Assembly: GCF_002813455.1 (NCBI RefSeq)
Contig: NZ_PHHE01000001.1
Span: forward strand, 6,665,001-6,729,000
Direction: 5' to 3'
Length of the DNA: 64,000 nucleotides
Origin: Pseudomonas baetica
GTDB taxonomy: Bacteria > Pseudomonadota > Gammaproteobacteria > Pseudomonadales > Pseudomonadaceae
Positions 19,291-27,820 of the stretch are shown here, piece after piece; the stretch's first letter is position 1; each line of letters begins with the position of its first letter. The notes below the pieces were generated by a model. The model worked only from the letters and a program-made list of their open reading frames with translations. It had not been told where the DNA came from and made no database searches. A program made the translations under genes and the position numbers.

Positions 19291-20301
19291 ATGACGATGA
19301 CCGACACCCCACATTTCCCGCTCTCCGCCGTGGTCGGCGCCGACGATCTGAAACTCGCCCTGTGCCTCACCGCCATCGATCCGAAAATCGGCGGCGTACT
19401 CATCGAAGGCCCACGCGGTATGGCCAAATCTACCTTGGCCCGTGGCCTTGCGGATCTGCTCGCCAGCGGCCAGTTCGTCACGCTTCCGCTGGGCGCCACC
19501 GAAGAACGCCTGGTCGGCACCCTCGACCTCGATGCCGCCCTGAGCGATGGTCGCGCGCAGTTTTCCCCCGGCGTTTTGGCTAAGGCTGATGGCGGCGTGC
19601 TCTACGTCGATGAAGTCAACTTGCTGCCTGATCATCTGGTCGATCTGCTGCTCGACGTCGCTGCCAGCGGCACCAACCTGATCGAGCGCGACGGCATTTC
19701 CCATCGGCATTCGGCGAAGTTCGTGCTGATTGGCACGATGAACCCGGAAGAGGGCGAGTTGCGCCCGCAACTGCTCGACCGCTTCGGCTTGAACGTCGCC
19801 CTCAGCGGTCAAACGGCACCGACCGAGCGCGGGCAGATCATCCGCCGCCGTCTCGATTTCGACAGCGATCCACAAGCGTTCTGCATGCAGTGGGAAACCG
19901 CGCAGCAAACCCTGCGCGAACGCTGCGAAAACGCCCGCCGCGCCTTGGCCGGCATTCCTCTGGATGATGCGGCGCTGGCGCAAATCACCGAGCGTTGCTT
20001 TGCTGCTGGCGTCGATGGGTTGCGTGCCGACCTCGTCTGGTTGCGCGCGGCCCGGGCCCATGCCGCCTGGCGCGGCGCCACCGCCATCGCTGAAGAGGAC
20101 ATCGACGCGGTGGCGGAATTTGCCTTGCGCCATCGTCGTCGCGAACAAACCCCGTCGAGCCCTCAGCAACAACCGGCGCCATCCCCGGCAAACGCGCAGG
20201 CCAGCCCCAATGAAGGGCAGGGCCAGTGGGGCGACATGCCGGCCCCGGCACTCGCCACCGGCAGCCGCCGTGAAGTGCCGAGCTGGCCAAAAAAGCCTTA
20301 G
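19291..20301 (+). CDS. chlI: ChlI-like AAA+ chelatase ATPase subunit
   Basis: A 336-aa AAA+ ATPase that powers the CobN cobalt chelatase. Walker A is G40-P-R-G-M-A-K-S-T, Walker B is VLYVDEVNLL, and LIGTMNPEEGELRPQLLDRF is the sensor/arginine-finger block typical of magnesium-chelatase ChlI. A Pro/Gln-rich linker (SSPQQQPAPSPANAQASPN) precedes the stop. The last codons CCA AAA AAG contain a -1 slippery heptamer, then TAG follows two codons later and a strong hairpin begins directly after the stop, so a share of ribosomes probably continues into the VWA frame downstream. An ATG at 19297 is an alternative start. Confidence 0.94.
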   Translation: MTMTDTPHFPLSAVVGADDLKLALCLTAIDPKIGGVLIEGPRGMAKSTLARGLADLLASGQFVTLPLGATEERLVGTLDLDAALSDGRAQFSPGVLAKADGGVLYVDEVNLLPDHLVDLLLDVAASGTNLIERDGISHRHSAKFVLIGTMNPEEGELRPQLLDRFGLNVALSGQTAPTERGQIIRRRLDFDSDPQAFCMQWETAQQTLRERCENARRALAGIPLDDAALAQITERCFAAGVDGLRADLVWLRAARAHAAWRGATAIAEEDIDAVAEFALRHRRREQTPSSPQQQPAPSPANAQASPNEGQGQWGDMPAPALATGSRREVPSWPKKP

Positions 20302-20335
20302 GCATTCGCCCCCGGTCCGACGCGGGGGCGAATGC
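20289..20335 (+). promoter_or_regulatory. Probable programmed -1 frameshift signal
   Basis: The heptamer A AAA AAG (20289-20295) is in the correct chlI phase (CCA AAA AAG). Six bases later a perfect 12-bp stem begins: GCATTCGCCCCC (20302-20313) pairs with GGGGGCGAATGC (20324-20335) around a 10-nt loop. Slippage enters the VWA frame, which is open from 20274 to 20957 and has no ATG, GTG or TTG start before 20403. Frameshifting in bacterial chlD genes has been described, to my recollection. Confidence 0.82.
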
Positions 20336-20957
20336 CAGACCCCGCGCCGGGCAACTCGATAACGGACGCCTGGGTAAACGTCATGCCGCTCGCAGTGGTT
20401 CGGTGAACTGGCCGGGCACGCTGCTCAATGGTCGTCCGCAACGCCGTGAAGATCTGCTGTTTCAACTGCGCACCCGCTCGCCCCATGAGTTGTGGCTGGT
20501 GATCGTCGATGCCTCGGCCTCGACGCGCCGGCATAACGCACTGAGCGATGCCAAGGGCTTGCTCGCGCAACTGTTCGATGACGCTTATCGCCAGCGCGCG
20601 CGTTTGGCGTTGTTGACCGCCAGTGGAGCGGCGCCGAAGTGGCAGGTGCAAGGGCTGAAGGCCTCAAGCGGTTTGCGCGCCTGGCTGGAGGGGTTGGGCG
20701 CCGGCGGCGGCACGCCGTTGCTGGCGGCGCTGGCGCAGGCGCAGCAATGGCTGGCAGTGCGGCGCAAGCGCTTTCCTGCCGAGCAGCAGCGTTTGCTGGT
20801 GGTGACGGATGGGCGTTTGAAAATGTGGGCAGGGTTACCGGTGCTGGAATGTCCGGGGCTGCTGATCGATATCGAGCGTGGGCCGATACGCTTGGGCCGG
20901 GCAAAGGATCTGGCGGGGGCGCTAGACGCGGAGTATCGGCACATCGACGACCTTTGA
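20295..20957 (+). CDS. chlD: ChlD-like VWA domain, made by -1 frameshift from chlI
   Basis: This frame gives 220 residues when entered by slippage at 20295: a basic linker (ALGIRPRSDAGANARPRAGQ...RLGKRHAARSGSVNWPGTL) followed by a von Willebrand A domain with the MIDAS motif DASAS, GGGTPL and LLVVTDGR. Joined to ChlI it would make a 555-aa AAA-VWA protein with the layout of the chelatase D subunit. A GTG at 20403 could start a separate 184-aa VWA protein, but that removes the conserved-looking linker and has no clear ribosome site. Both forms may exist. The domain is expected to dock CobN onto the ATPase ring. Confidence 0.82.
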   Translation, partial: ALGIRPRSDAGANARPRAGQLDNGRLGKRHAARSGSVNWPGTLLNGRPQRREDLLFQLRTRSPHELWLVIVDASASTRRHNALSDAKGLLAQLFDDAYRQRARLALLTASGAAPKWQVQGLKASSGLRAWLEGLGAGGGTPLLAALAQAQQWLAVRRKRFPAEQQRLLVVTDGRLKMWAGLPVLECPGLLIDIERGPIRLGRAKDLAGALDAEYRHIDDL

Positions 20958-20979
20958 TTCTGGTGTCGTCTGACCGGGC

Positions 20980-21076
20980 CTCATCGCGGGCAAGCCCGCT
21001 CTCACAGGTTTTTCTGCTGAACCCAGGCATTGTGCCCGCCTCGGGAACGGTGGGAGCCGGGCTTGCCCGCGATGGC
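20980..21076. repeat. REPIN downstream of chlD
   Basis: CATCGCGGGCAAGCCCGCTC near 20981 and the inverted GGGAGCCGGGCTTGCCCGCG near 21051 surround a spacer of about 50 bp. Its core is CGGGCAAGCCCG, a sub-variant different from the GCAGGCTCGC type. Confidence 0.88.
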
Positions 21077-21159
21077 AGCCACTCGGACTCGGATCTGTTG
21101 ACCACAATTCGCATCGCTGCTCTATGCTGCACTCCAGCCCCAATCACAAGGAGTGAGCG

Positions 21160-22806
21160 ATGCGAATTCTGGTCAAGAATGCTCAGGACGATTTCCGCGT
21201 CAAAGCCTACGCCGGTACTAACGGTGTGCTGTTGGCGATGGACCTCGCCGAGCCGCGTCGCCGCGGCCTGCTTGGGTTTGCGATCGAAAAGCAGCAGGGC
21301 GCCAAACCGTGGTTGTTCCTGTTCAACAGCCTGACCTTCCCCGGCAAAGCCCACACATTCCCCCAGTTCCACGCCACCCCCAGCGATAAGGCCCCGCTGC
21401 AAAAATTCCGCTGGGCCGATTACGCGGTCAATCCGGGGATGATGATTCATTACCGGGTCCACCTGGCTTATGGCACGCCGGATGCGCCGCAACTGGGCGA
21501 ATCGCTGGAGTTGACCATCACTTCAGACGACGGCCAACCCGCCAATCAACGTCTGATTTTCAACCGCGCCGTGGCCGCCAGTCAGGCGTTCCAGCGCAAA
21601 TTTCCCGACCTCGATGCGCAGATCAGCGCCAACAGGAACCTGCCCATCGAAGCCTGGCCCGATGCCGCACGGCAATGGTTGGAGAACGGCTTGCTCGGGC
21701 GTCTGCTGGGGTTTATCGAGCGCGCGGTCGATGGTCAGTGGGCGCTGGACATCGCCATTTATGAGTATCAGTTGCAAGCCATTGTCGACGTGGTGAACGC
21801 GGCATTTGAGCGGGGTGTGCAGGTGCGGGTGCTGTATCACGCCCGCGACGATGACGAAGACACCACGATCAACGAAGCGAGCCTAGCGAAGCTGCCAGCG
21901 GCGAGCAAGCGTGGACGGGTGACACACAACATCTTCCACAACAAATTCATTGTTCTTAGCCGGATCGGCAATACGGGCGAGCGCCAGCCGCAAGCCGTTT
22001 TGTGCGGCAGCACCAATTTCACCGCCAATGGCGTTTATCGTCAGGCCAACGTGGTGCATGTGCTGGACGACGCGAGGGTTAGTGCAAGTTATCTGCAAAC
22101 CTTTGAGCAGATCTGGGCGCAGCCTGATGCTGTGGGTGTCACTCGCGAGTGGATCACTGAACACAACCCGATGGACGCCGCGCAATCGCTGTTCGCCGGC
22201 TTTTCACCGCGCACGGGTGGCGCTGATTTGCGTGAGTTTGTCGAGATCATCACTGCGGCGAAAAAGGACGTGTTGTTCGTCACCGCGTTCGCCTTGCCTG
22301 ACGCAATCCTCAACGCGCTGCTCGGCCAGCCACACGACGACATTCTGCGTTACGGTCTGCAAAACACTGCCAGCCGCATCACCGGGTTTCACGCCGATCG
22401 CAGCGCCGAATTCGCCGCCACCGCGTTACTCAACACCGGTCTGGAAGGCTGGCTGCGCGAAAACATGAAGGGCCAGAAGGGCAATCTGTTGGTGCACACT
22501 AAAGCGGTGGTCACTGATTTCACCACGGACAATCCGACCATCATCAGCGGCAGCCACAACCTCAGCGCCTCGGCCAGCAATGGCAATGACGAGAACTACC
22601 TGATCATTCGTGGCGATACGGATCTGGCCGATCGTTATGGTCTGGAGTTGCTGCGGTTTTATGAGCATTACCGCTTTCGTTACTTCGCGAAGAAACTGGC
22701 GTTGAAGCAGGTGAGTCCGTTGGCGGTGGATGACCATTGGACCAATGATTATTACGTCGAAGGGGGGTTGCGCGAGCTGTCCCGAATGCGCTTTGCCGGA
22801 CGGTAG
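21160..22806 (+). CDS. Phospholipase-D-like domain protein
   Basis: A 548-aa protein with two PLD-like repeats. The second has a canonical HxKx4D motif (VHTKAVVTDF, then GSHNLSASASNGNDENYLII). The first is FHNKFIVLSR followed by GSTNFTANGVYRQANVVHV; it keeps His and Lys but has Ser where Asp is usual. There is no signal peptide or membrane segment, so it is probably cytoplasmic or exported another way; the N-terminal 170 residues are a beta-rich domain. Members act as phosphodiesterases on phospholipids or nucleic acids; the substrate here cannot be told. AAGGAG precedes the ATG at 21160. Stands alone between REPINs. Confidence 0.82.
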   Translation: MRILVKNAQDDFRVKAYAGTNGVLLAMDLAEPRRRGLLGFAIEKQQGAKPWLFLFNSLTFPGKAHTFPQFHATPSDKAPLQKFRWADYAVNPGMMIHYRVHLAYGTPDAPQLGESLELTITSDDGQPANQRLIFNRAVAASQAFQRKFPDLDAQISANRNLPIEAWPDAARQWLENGLLGRLLGFIERAVDGQWALDIAIYEYQLQAIVDVVNAAFERGVQVRVLYHARDDDEDTTINEASLAKLPAASKRGRVTHNIFHNKFIVLSRIGNTGERQPQAVLCGSTNFTANGVYRQANVVHVLDDARVSASYLQTFEQIWAQPDAVGVTREWITEHNPMDAAQSLFAGFSPRTGGADLREFVEIITAAKKDVLFVTAFALPDAILNALLGQPHDDILRYGLQNTASRITGFHADRSAEFAATALLNTGLEGWLRENMKGQKGNLLVHTKAVVTDFTTDNPTIISGSHNLSASASNGNDENYLIIRGDTDLADRYGLELLRFYEHYRFRYFAKKLALKQVSPLAVDDHWTNDYYVEGGLRELSRMRFAGR

Positions 22807-23188
22807 CCGTTTTCTCTCTGGCCCCTTCGCGAGCAGGCTCGCTCCCACAGGTGATCGCGTTCCCATGTGGGAGCGGGCTTGCTCGCGAAGAGGTCATCAG
22901 TAACCACCCACCTTTACCGCTTACAGATTTTGAAATGATTTCGCACTGTAGGAAAAGTCACTCCAGGCTGTACGCTTCAAGGCCATTTTTCATTCAGGAT
23001 TTACATGAACACCCTCTCGGAGCCTCCCGGTTATCCATTCCCCTCGCGCCACGGCGCGGTCTTGACGCACTCGCAGCATCCGGTTTTCCGACCCCCGTCT
23101 ATTGTTGATAACGCGGCCCCAGAGCCTTCGCGTTGCGCTTTGCCGTGTCCGGCAGCCTGAATTTACTGAAGAGAGATCGAGACGTTTT
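22807..23188. other. Intergenic region with one REPIN
   Basis: This 382-bp space contains the REPIN at 22823-22892; the remaining 296 bp before the TerC-type gene contain a short palindrome (CTCGCGCCACGGCGCGGTC near 23042) but no gene, tRNA or recognised riboswitch. Confidence 0.5.
22823..22892. repeat. REPIN
   Basis: CTTCGCGAGCAGGCTCGCTC at 22825 and the inverted GTGGGAGCGGGCTTGCTCGC at 22867 lie head to head with a short spacer, between the PLD-like and TerC genes. Confidence 0.9.
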
Positions 23189-24748
23189 ATGGAATGGTTA
23201 GCGGATCCCACGGCCTGGTTAGGCTTGTTGACTTTGATCGTGCTGGAACTGGTGCTGGGTATCGACAACCTGGTGTTCATCGCAATCCTGGCGGACAAAC
23301 TGCCCCCGCATCAGCGTGACCGCGCACGAATCATCGGCCTGTCGTTGGCGTTGATCATGCGTTTGGGCCTGTTGGCGAGTATTTCCTGGCTGGTCACCCT
23401 CACGCAGCCGTTGTTCGAGGTGTTCGACAAGAGCTTCTCCGGCCGTGACCTGATCATGCTGTTTGGCGGTGTGTTCCTGTTGTTCAAGGCCACCATGGAG
23501 TTGCATGAACGACTCGAAGGCCATGTCGGCGAGCGTACGAGCAACACGGCCTACGCACTGTTCTGGCCGATCGTTGCGCAGATCGTTGTGCTGGATGCCG
23601 TGTTCTCCCTCGACGCGGTGATTACTGCCGTGGGCATGGTCGATGAGCTGGCGGTGATGATGATCGCAGTGATCATCTCCATTGGCCTGATGATCGTTGC
23701 GAGCAAGCCGCTGACGCGCTTCGTCAACGCGCACCCGACGGTAATCATGCTGTGCCTGGGTTTCTTGATGATGATCGGTTTTGCCCTGACCGCTGAAGGC
23801 CTGGGCTTCCACATCCCGAAAGGCTACTTGTACGCGGCTATCGGTTTTTCGATCCTGATCGAGGTGTTCAACCAGATCGCTCGCGCTCGACGCAAACGCT
23901 CGATGCAGGGCCTGCGTCCGATACGCGAGCGCACCGCTCACGCGGTCATGCGTCTGCTGGGAGGTCGCACGCTGGCGGCGGAAGAAGTCGGCGAGGAGAT
24001 TTCCGATTTGCTGGATAACGGTGATGCGCCGAGCGCCGAGCTGTTCGACCGTCGCGAGCGAGTGATGATCAGCGGTGTGCTGCAACTGGCCGAGCGGCCG
24101 ATCCGCCAATTGATGACCGTGCGGGCCGACGTCGACAGTATTGACCTGGCAGACGATGCCGAGGCGATTCGTACCAAGTTGATGCACTCGTCCTACTCGC
24201 GCCTGCCGCTCATCCGTGATGGCGCCGTGGATGAACCGCTGGGCTTCGTGCACAAGAAGGAACTGCTCAAGGAGTACCTGGCCGGCACCGAGCCTAACCT
24301 GGAGCATCTGGCGCGCAAGACCATCAACCTGCTCGACAGCTATTCGATCCTTAACGCGCTGGAACAGATGCGCGCGGCGTCGACCCACATTGCCTTTGTG
24401 GTCAACGAGTTCGGCGACTTTGTCGGCGTGCTGACGATGACCGACATTCTCGAGTCGATTGCCGGCGAACTGCCCGATGCCAGCGAGATCGAAGGCCCGG
24501 ACGTGGTCGAGGAGCAGGGCGGCTTCATGGTCAGTGGCGCATTGAACCTGACGCGTGTTCGCCAGCGCACCGGTTTCGCTGCCGAGCCGACCGAGGATTA
24601 TCAGACTGTGGCCGGTTTGGTCATGAGCTTGCTGGACCGGCTGCCGATGATGGGTGATCGCCTGGAATATGAAGGCTGGCAGATGACCGTCAAGGCTGTG
24701 GAGGAGCGGCGAGTGACGCGGGTGTTGCTGGTGCGCGATTCTGCGTAA
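23189..24748 (+). CDS. TerC-family membrane protein with CBS and CorC domains
   Basis: A 519-aa protein. Residues 1-230 form a TerC-like membrane domain of seven to eight helices with the conserved acidic motifs [20 protein letters not shown] and [18 protein letters not shown]. Residues about 300-420 hold two CBS repeats ([40 protein letters not shown]) and the C-terminus is a CorC/HlyC transporter-associated domain. This layout matches YoaE/YegH-type proteins linked to metal (probably manganese) efflux. The ATG at 23189 follows GAGAGATCGAGACG; the frame extends upstream but without membrane-protein character. Confidence 0.92.
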   Translation: MEWLADPTAWLGLLTLIVLELVLGIDNLVFIAILADKLPPHQRDRARIIGLSLALIMRLGLLASISWLVTLTQPLFEVFDKSFSGRDLIMLFGGVFLLFKATMELHERLEGHVGERTSNTAYALFWPIVAQIVVLDAVFSLDAVITAVGMVDELAVMMIAVIISIGLMIVASKPLTRFVNAHPTVIMLCLGFLMMIGFALTAEGLGFHIPKGYLYAAIGFSILIEVFNQIARARRKRSMQGLRPIRERTAHAVMRLLGGRTLAAEEVGEEISDLLDNGDAPSAELFDRRERVMISGVLQLAERPIRQLMTVRADVDSIDLADDAEAIRTKLMHSSYSRLPLIRDGAVDEPLGFVHKKELLKEYLAGTEPNLEHLARKTINLLDSYSILNALEQMRAASTHIAFVVNEFGDFVGVLTMTDILESIAGELPDASEIEGPDVVEEQGGFMVSGALNLTRVRQRTGFAAEPTEDYQTVAGLVMSLLDRLPMMGDRLEYEGWQMTVKAVEERRVTRVLLVRDSA

Positions 24749-24777
24749 GACAGCATTCTTGCGCTGACGGTGCTGGC

Positions 24778-24861
24778 CTCTTCGCGGGCAAGCCCGCTCC
24801 CACAGTGTCCGTCGGACACGAGACGTTGACCCCTGTGGGAGCGGGCTTGCCCGCGAAAGCG
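24778..24861. repeat. REPIN
   Basis: CTTCGCGGGCAAGCCCGCTC (from 24780) and the inverted GGGAGCGGGCTTGCCCGCGA (from 24837) between convergent genes. Both halves are of the CGGGCAAGCCCG sub-type. Confidence 0.9.
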
Positions 24862-24901
24862 ATGTCTGAGACGCCGCGACGATGACGGGAAATGCACGGC
24901 C

Positions 24902-25330
24902 TCAAATCACCCGGCGATGCGCACGCGTGATTGTGCAGAGCCCGCTCAACGTGCGGCGCAACCAAGGCAGGTCATGTCGTGGCTTGTGCTGCAACAACGG
25001 CGCCTTGGTACTGCCAATATGCCAGGCGAAATCCGCCGCCAATGTTTCCTCCGTGCCAATCCCCTTGAGTTTTTTCACCAGCCTGCCGTTCTGGTAGAAC
25101 AGCACCGTTGGCGTGCCCGTGACCAGCGGATGGCGCGGCGATTGGCTGGTATTGAGCATGTAGATATTGGCGCGATGCCGGTACTGCTCGGCGATCTGTC
25201 TGAAGATCGGCCCGGCCCATTCGCAGGCAGGGCAGTGTTCGTTGGCGAAATACAGGATTACCGGCCGCCAGGTTTTCAAGGCTTTGCGGTACGTAGCGGG
25301 CAGCGCTGAGTAAGGGGCTGGAGAACCCAT
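24902..25330 (-). CDS. Thioredoxin-like protein with CPAC motif
   Basis: A 142-aa protein with a thioredoxin fold: YFANEHCPACEWAGPIFRQI carries the redox pair Cys-Pro-Ala-Cys, and GTPTVLFYQNGRLVKKLKGI contains the cis-proline loop. The active-site dipeptide PA is unusual (thioredoxins use CGPC). A basic C-terminal tail of about 40 residues follows the domain. The ATG at 25330 is preceded by AGGAG. No signal peptide, so it acts in the cytoplasm. Its partner is unknown. Confidence 0.85.
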   Translation of the reverse strand: MGSPAPYSALPATYRKALKTWRPVILYFANEHCPACEWAGPIFRQIAEQYRHRANIYMLNTSQSPRHPLVTGTPTVLFYQNGRLVKKLKGIGTEETLAADFAWHIGSTKAPLLQHKPRHDLPWLRRTLSGLCTITRAHRRVI

Positions 25331-25426
25331 TGAACACTCCTGTTCTCGATAATCGCAATGCATTCACGGGGCAGAAAAGCAAGTCACCATTGGATGACGA
25401 CTCGCTTGTCTGACCTCTGTGGAGGG

Positions 25427-25831
25427 TTAGAGCAACTTCGACAGCACCACATCGCCAAAATAAGTTCCTGGGACACCATGCTCACCATCATTGGCTTCCA
25501 GCGTCACGTTGAATTTGAGTGTCGAGATCTGTACGTCAAATTTCTTCGACAGCACTATCCACTCCTGACCGCCATGAAGGTAAAGATGAACGGGCTCGCC
25601 TGTGGGAAGCGGTTGAACAGTGATACGTGCAGCATGGCCAGGTAGTGTTTTCACATTTGCGGAGAACATGAACTGCCCACCGCCGCCGCTGCCGGTAAGG
25701 ACTTCCTGGCTGATGGAGTCTGGGGCAGCGACAATGCAGTGACCGGTTTCATAGCGCACACTCTCTGGATTGGTCGCCGTCCAATGCGCGCCTTGTTGAG
25801 AGAAGTCGCCGTTCTTAATGAGATTGTCCAT
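25427..25831 (-). CDS. Small carbohydrate-binding-like beta protein
   Basis: A 134-aa protein beginning MDNLIKNGDFSQQGAHWTAT, the opening motif of galactose-binding-like jelly-roll domains ('NGDFE...W'), followed by alternating strands (GGQFMFSANVKTL, ARITVQPLPTGEPVHLYLHG, KKFDVQISTLKFNVTLEAN) and a typical closing YFGDVVLS. It has no signal peptide or other domain. The frame is open upstream, but the ATG at 25831 gives the natural domain start. Its function is unknown; ligand binding is inferred from fold only. Confidence 0.72.
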   Translation of the reverse strand: MDNLIKNGDFSQQGAHWTATNPESVRYETGHCIVAAPDSISQEVLTGSGGGGQFMFSANVKTLPGHAARITVQPLPTGEPVHLYLHGGQEWIVLSKKFDVQISTLKFNVTLEANDGEHGVPGTYFGDVVLSKLL

Positions 25832-26247
25832 GACGAAAATCCTTATCGTGAGTACTTTCAAGCCTCGATTGGCCAAGCCAGTAGGCTCGTAAATCCGTTT
25901 CCCGACAACTGTCAACTTTGACAGGTCCAGGCGAAAACCCGACGAATGGTCAGGGCTTGCCAAGTGACTTTTAACCCCTGCTTTGGCGCCTGGCGGTGTA
26001 TTCGATAAGGCGTCGGGATGCACACAAATGTGACGTTACTTCCCACAGAGTTGCATTTGGGTAGCGCAACCCAGGCAGACGTTTTGCCTCCTTTAGCGTG
26101 CGCCTTCAACCAAGCCTCTGAATCACTTCGATTTTTTATGTATGCATGTTTTTCATCCATTCCTGTGGCACACTTTCTGCCGTCTATTCCGTAGTAACAA
26201 ACCGAGTTCCGGTATAGCGGAATAAACGCCATCCTGGAGTGCTTGCC
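25832..26247. other. Intergenic region upstream of ABC transporter
   Basis: 416 bp separate the jelly-roll-like gene from the amino-acid ABC operon. No gene is visible. It contains a sigma-54 type promoter at 26166-26181 and AT-rich sequence near 26130-26160. Confidence 0.5.
26166..26181 (+). promoter_or_regulatory. Sigma-54 type promoter of amino-acid ABC operon
   Basis: TGGCACACTTTCTGCC has GG and GC dinucleotides at the required 10-bp gap and matches the RpoN consensus TGGCACG-N4-TTGCW at most fixed positions. It lies 66 bp upstream of the substrate-binding protein start and would give a 5' leader of about 56 nt. Amino-acid uptake operons in Pseudomonas are often RpoN dependent; the activator is not evident here. 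Confidence 0.7.
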
Positions 26248-27096
26248 ATGCATCGCCGACCTTCCTTGTTCAAAGCGTGTGTTTTTGTTCTCGCGGCTTC
26301 TTCTGCTGTCATGGGTATGGCCCAGGCAGCCGACAGCAAGCTCGATGCAGTTTTGGCCCGTGGGAAATTGATTGTGGGCACTGGCAGCACCAATGCACCG
26401 TGGCATTTCCAGGGCGCGGACGGCAAGTTGCAGGGCTTTGATATCGACATCGCCAGGATGGTGGCCAAAGGGCTGTTCAACGACCCGAGCAAAGTCGAGT
26501 TTGTGGTGCAGTCGTCCGATGCGCGGATTCCCAATCTGCTGACCGACAAGGTCGACATGAGCTGCCAGTTCATCACCGTCACTGCCAGCCGCGCCCAGCA
26601 GGTGGCGTTTACCCTGCCGTACTACCGCGAAGGCGTTGGCCTGCTGCTGCCGACCAACAGCAAGTACAAGGAAATCGAAGACCTCCAGGCCGGTGGCGAC
26701 AGCGTCACCGTGGCGGTGTTGCAAAACGTCTATGCCGAAGAATTGGTGCACCAGGCCTTGCCTAAAGCCAAGGTCGATCAGTACGACAGTGTCGACCTCA
26801 TGTATCAGGCCGTGAACTCCGGCCGCGCCGATGCCGCCGCCACCGACCAGTCTTCGGTCAAATACCTGATGGTGCAGAACCCGGGCCGCTACCGCAGCCC
26901 GGCCTATGCCTGGAGCCCGCAGACCTACGCCTGCGCGGTTAAACGCGGCGATCAAGACTGGCTGAACTTCGTCAACACAGCCCTGCACGAAGCCATGACC
27001 GGCGTTGAGTTCCCGACTTACGCCGCCTCGTTTAAACAATGGTTTGGCGTGGATCTGCCATCGCCCGCCATCGGTTTCCCTGTCGAATTCAAATGA
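26248..27096 (+). CDS. Amino-acid ABC transporter substrate-binding protein
   Basis: A 282-aa periplasmic binding protein of the SBP_bac_3 family. A signal peptide (RRPSLFKACVFVLAASSAVM, ending AQAA) is followed by KLDAVLARGKLIVGTGSTNA, PWHFQGADGKLQGFDIDIAR and TVTASRAQQVAFTLPYYREG, which are typical of polar amino-acid binding proteins. CTGGAG lies 8 bp before the ATG at 26248, which is therefore preferred to the GTG at 26239. First gene of an operon with two permeases and an ATPase; the linked D-amino-acid deaminase suggests that the ligand may be a D- or hydroxy-amino acid. Confidence 0.93.
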   Translation: MHRRPSLFKACVFVLAASSAVMGMAQAADSKLDAVLARGKLIVGTGSTNAPWHFQGADGKLQGFDIDIARMVAKGLFNDPSKVEFVVQSSDARIPNLLTDKVDMSCQFITVTASRAQQVAFTLPYYREGVGLLLPTNSKYKEIEDLQAGGDSVTVAVLQNVYAEELVHQALPKAKVDQYDSVDLMYQAVNSGRADAAATDQSSVKYLMVQNPGRYRSPAYAWSPQTYACAVKRGDQDWLNFVNTALHEAMTGVEFPTYAASFKQWFGVDLPSPAIGFPVEFK

Positions 27097-27148
27097 TCCC
27101 GTGAGAGCGGGGCGCCGATAACGCGCCCCGCTCAAGGTGCTGCTGACC

Positions 27149-27811
27149 ATGAACTATCAGTTGAACTTTGCTGCCGTGTGGCGCGATTTCGACACCTTGC
27201 TGGCGGGGCTCGGTCTGGGCCTTCAACTGGCGCTGGTGTCGATCGCCATCGGCTGCGTGATCGGCCTGCTGATGGCGTTTGCCTTGCTGTCGAAGCATCG
27301 CGCCTTGCGGGTGCTGGCTTCGGTGTACGTCACGGTGGTCCGTAACACGCCGATTCTGGTGTTGATTCTGTTGATCTACTTTGCCTTGCCAAGCCTGGGC
27401 ATCCGCCTGGACAAGATCCCCTCGTTCATCATCACGCTGTCGTTGTATGCCGGCGCCTATCTGACCGAAGTGTTCCGCGGCGGTTTGCTGAGCATCCCCA
27501 AAGGGCAGCGCGAAGCCGGGCTGGCGATCGGCCTCGGCGAATGGCAGGTCAAGGCCTACGTCACCGTGCCGGTGATGCTGCGCAACGTGTTGCCGGCGCT
27601 GTCGAACAACTTCATTTCGCTGTTCAAGGACACCTCGCTGGCCGCCGCGATTGCGGTGCCGGAGCTGACCTATTACGCGCGCAAGATCAACGTCGAGAGC
27701 TACCGGGTGATCGAAACCTGGCTGGTGACCACGGCGCTGTATGTCGCGGCCTGTTACCTCATTGCCATGCTGCTGCGTTACTTCGAGCAGCGTCTGGCGA
27801 TCCGCCGATAG
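27149..27811 (+). CDS. Amino-acid ABC transporter permease 1
   Basis: A 220-aa inner-membrane permease of the HisM/GlnP type with about five transmembrane helices. The VYVTVVRNTPILVLILLIYF segment and the GAYLTEVFRGGLLSIPKGQREAGLAIGL stretch (the ATPase-contacting EAA loop) are diagnostic. It follows the binding-protein gene by 52 bp and precedes the second permease by 9 bp. Forms a heterodimeric pore with that protein. Confidence 0.94.
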   Translation: MNYQLNFAAVWRDFDTLLAGLGLGLQLALVSIAIGCVIGLLMAFALLSKHRALRVLASVYVTVVRNTPILVLILLIYFALPSLGIRLDKIPSFIITLSLYAGAYLTEVFRGGLLSIPKGQREAGLAIGLGEWQVKAYVTVPVMLRNVLPALSNNFISLFKDTSLAAAIAVPELTYYARKINVESYRVIETWLVTTALYVAACYLIAMLLRYFEQRLAIRR

Positions 27812-27820
27812 GAGGCAGCA

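Noticed and set aside
22990..23188. Possible manganese (yybP-ykoY) riboswitch before the TerC-type gene
   Set aside because: I could not find the conserved stems or the GGGGAGUA/CCUUUC-type blocks; the interval contains only a short palindrome.
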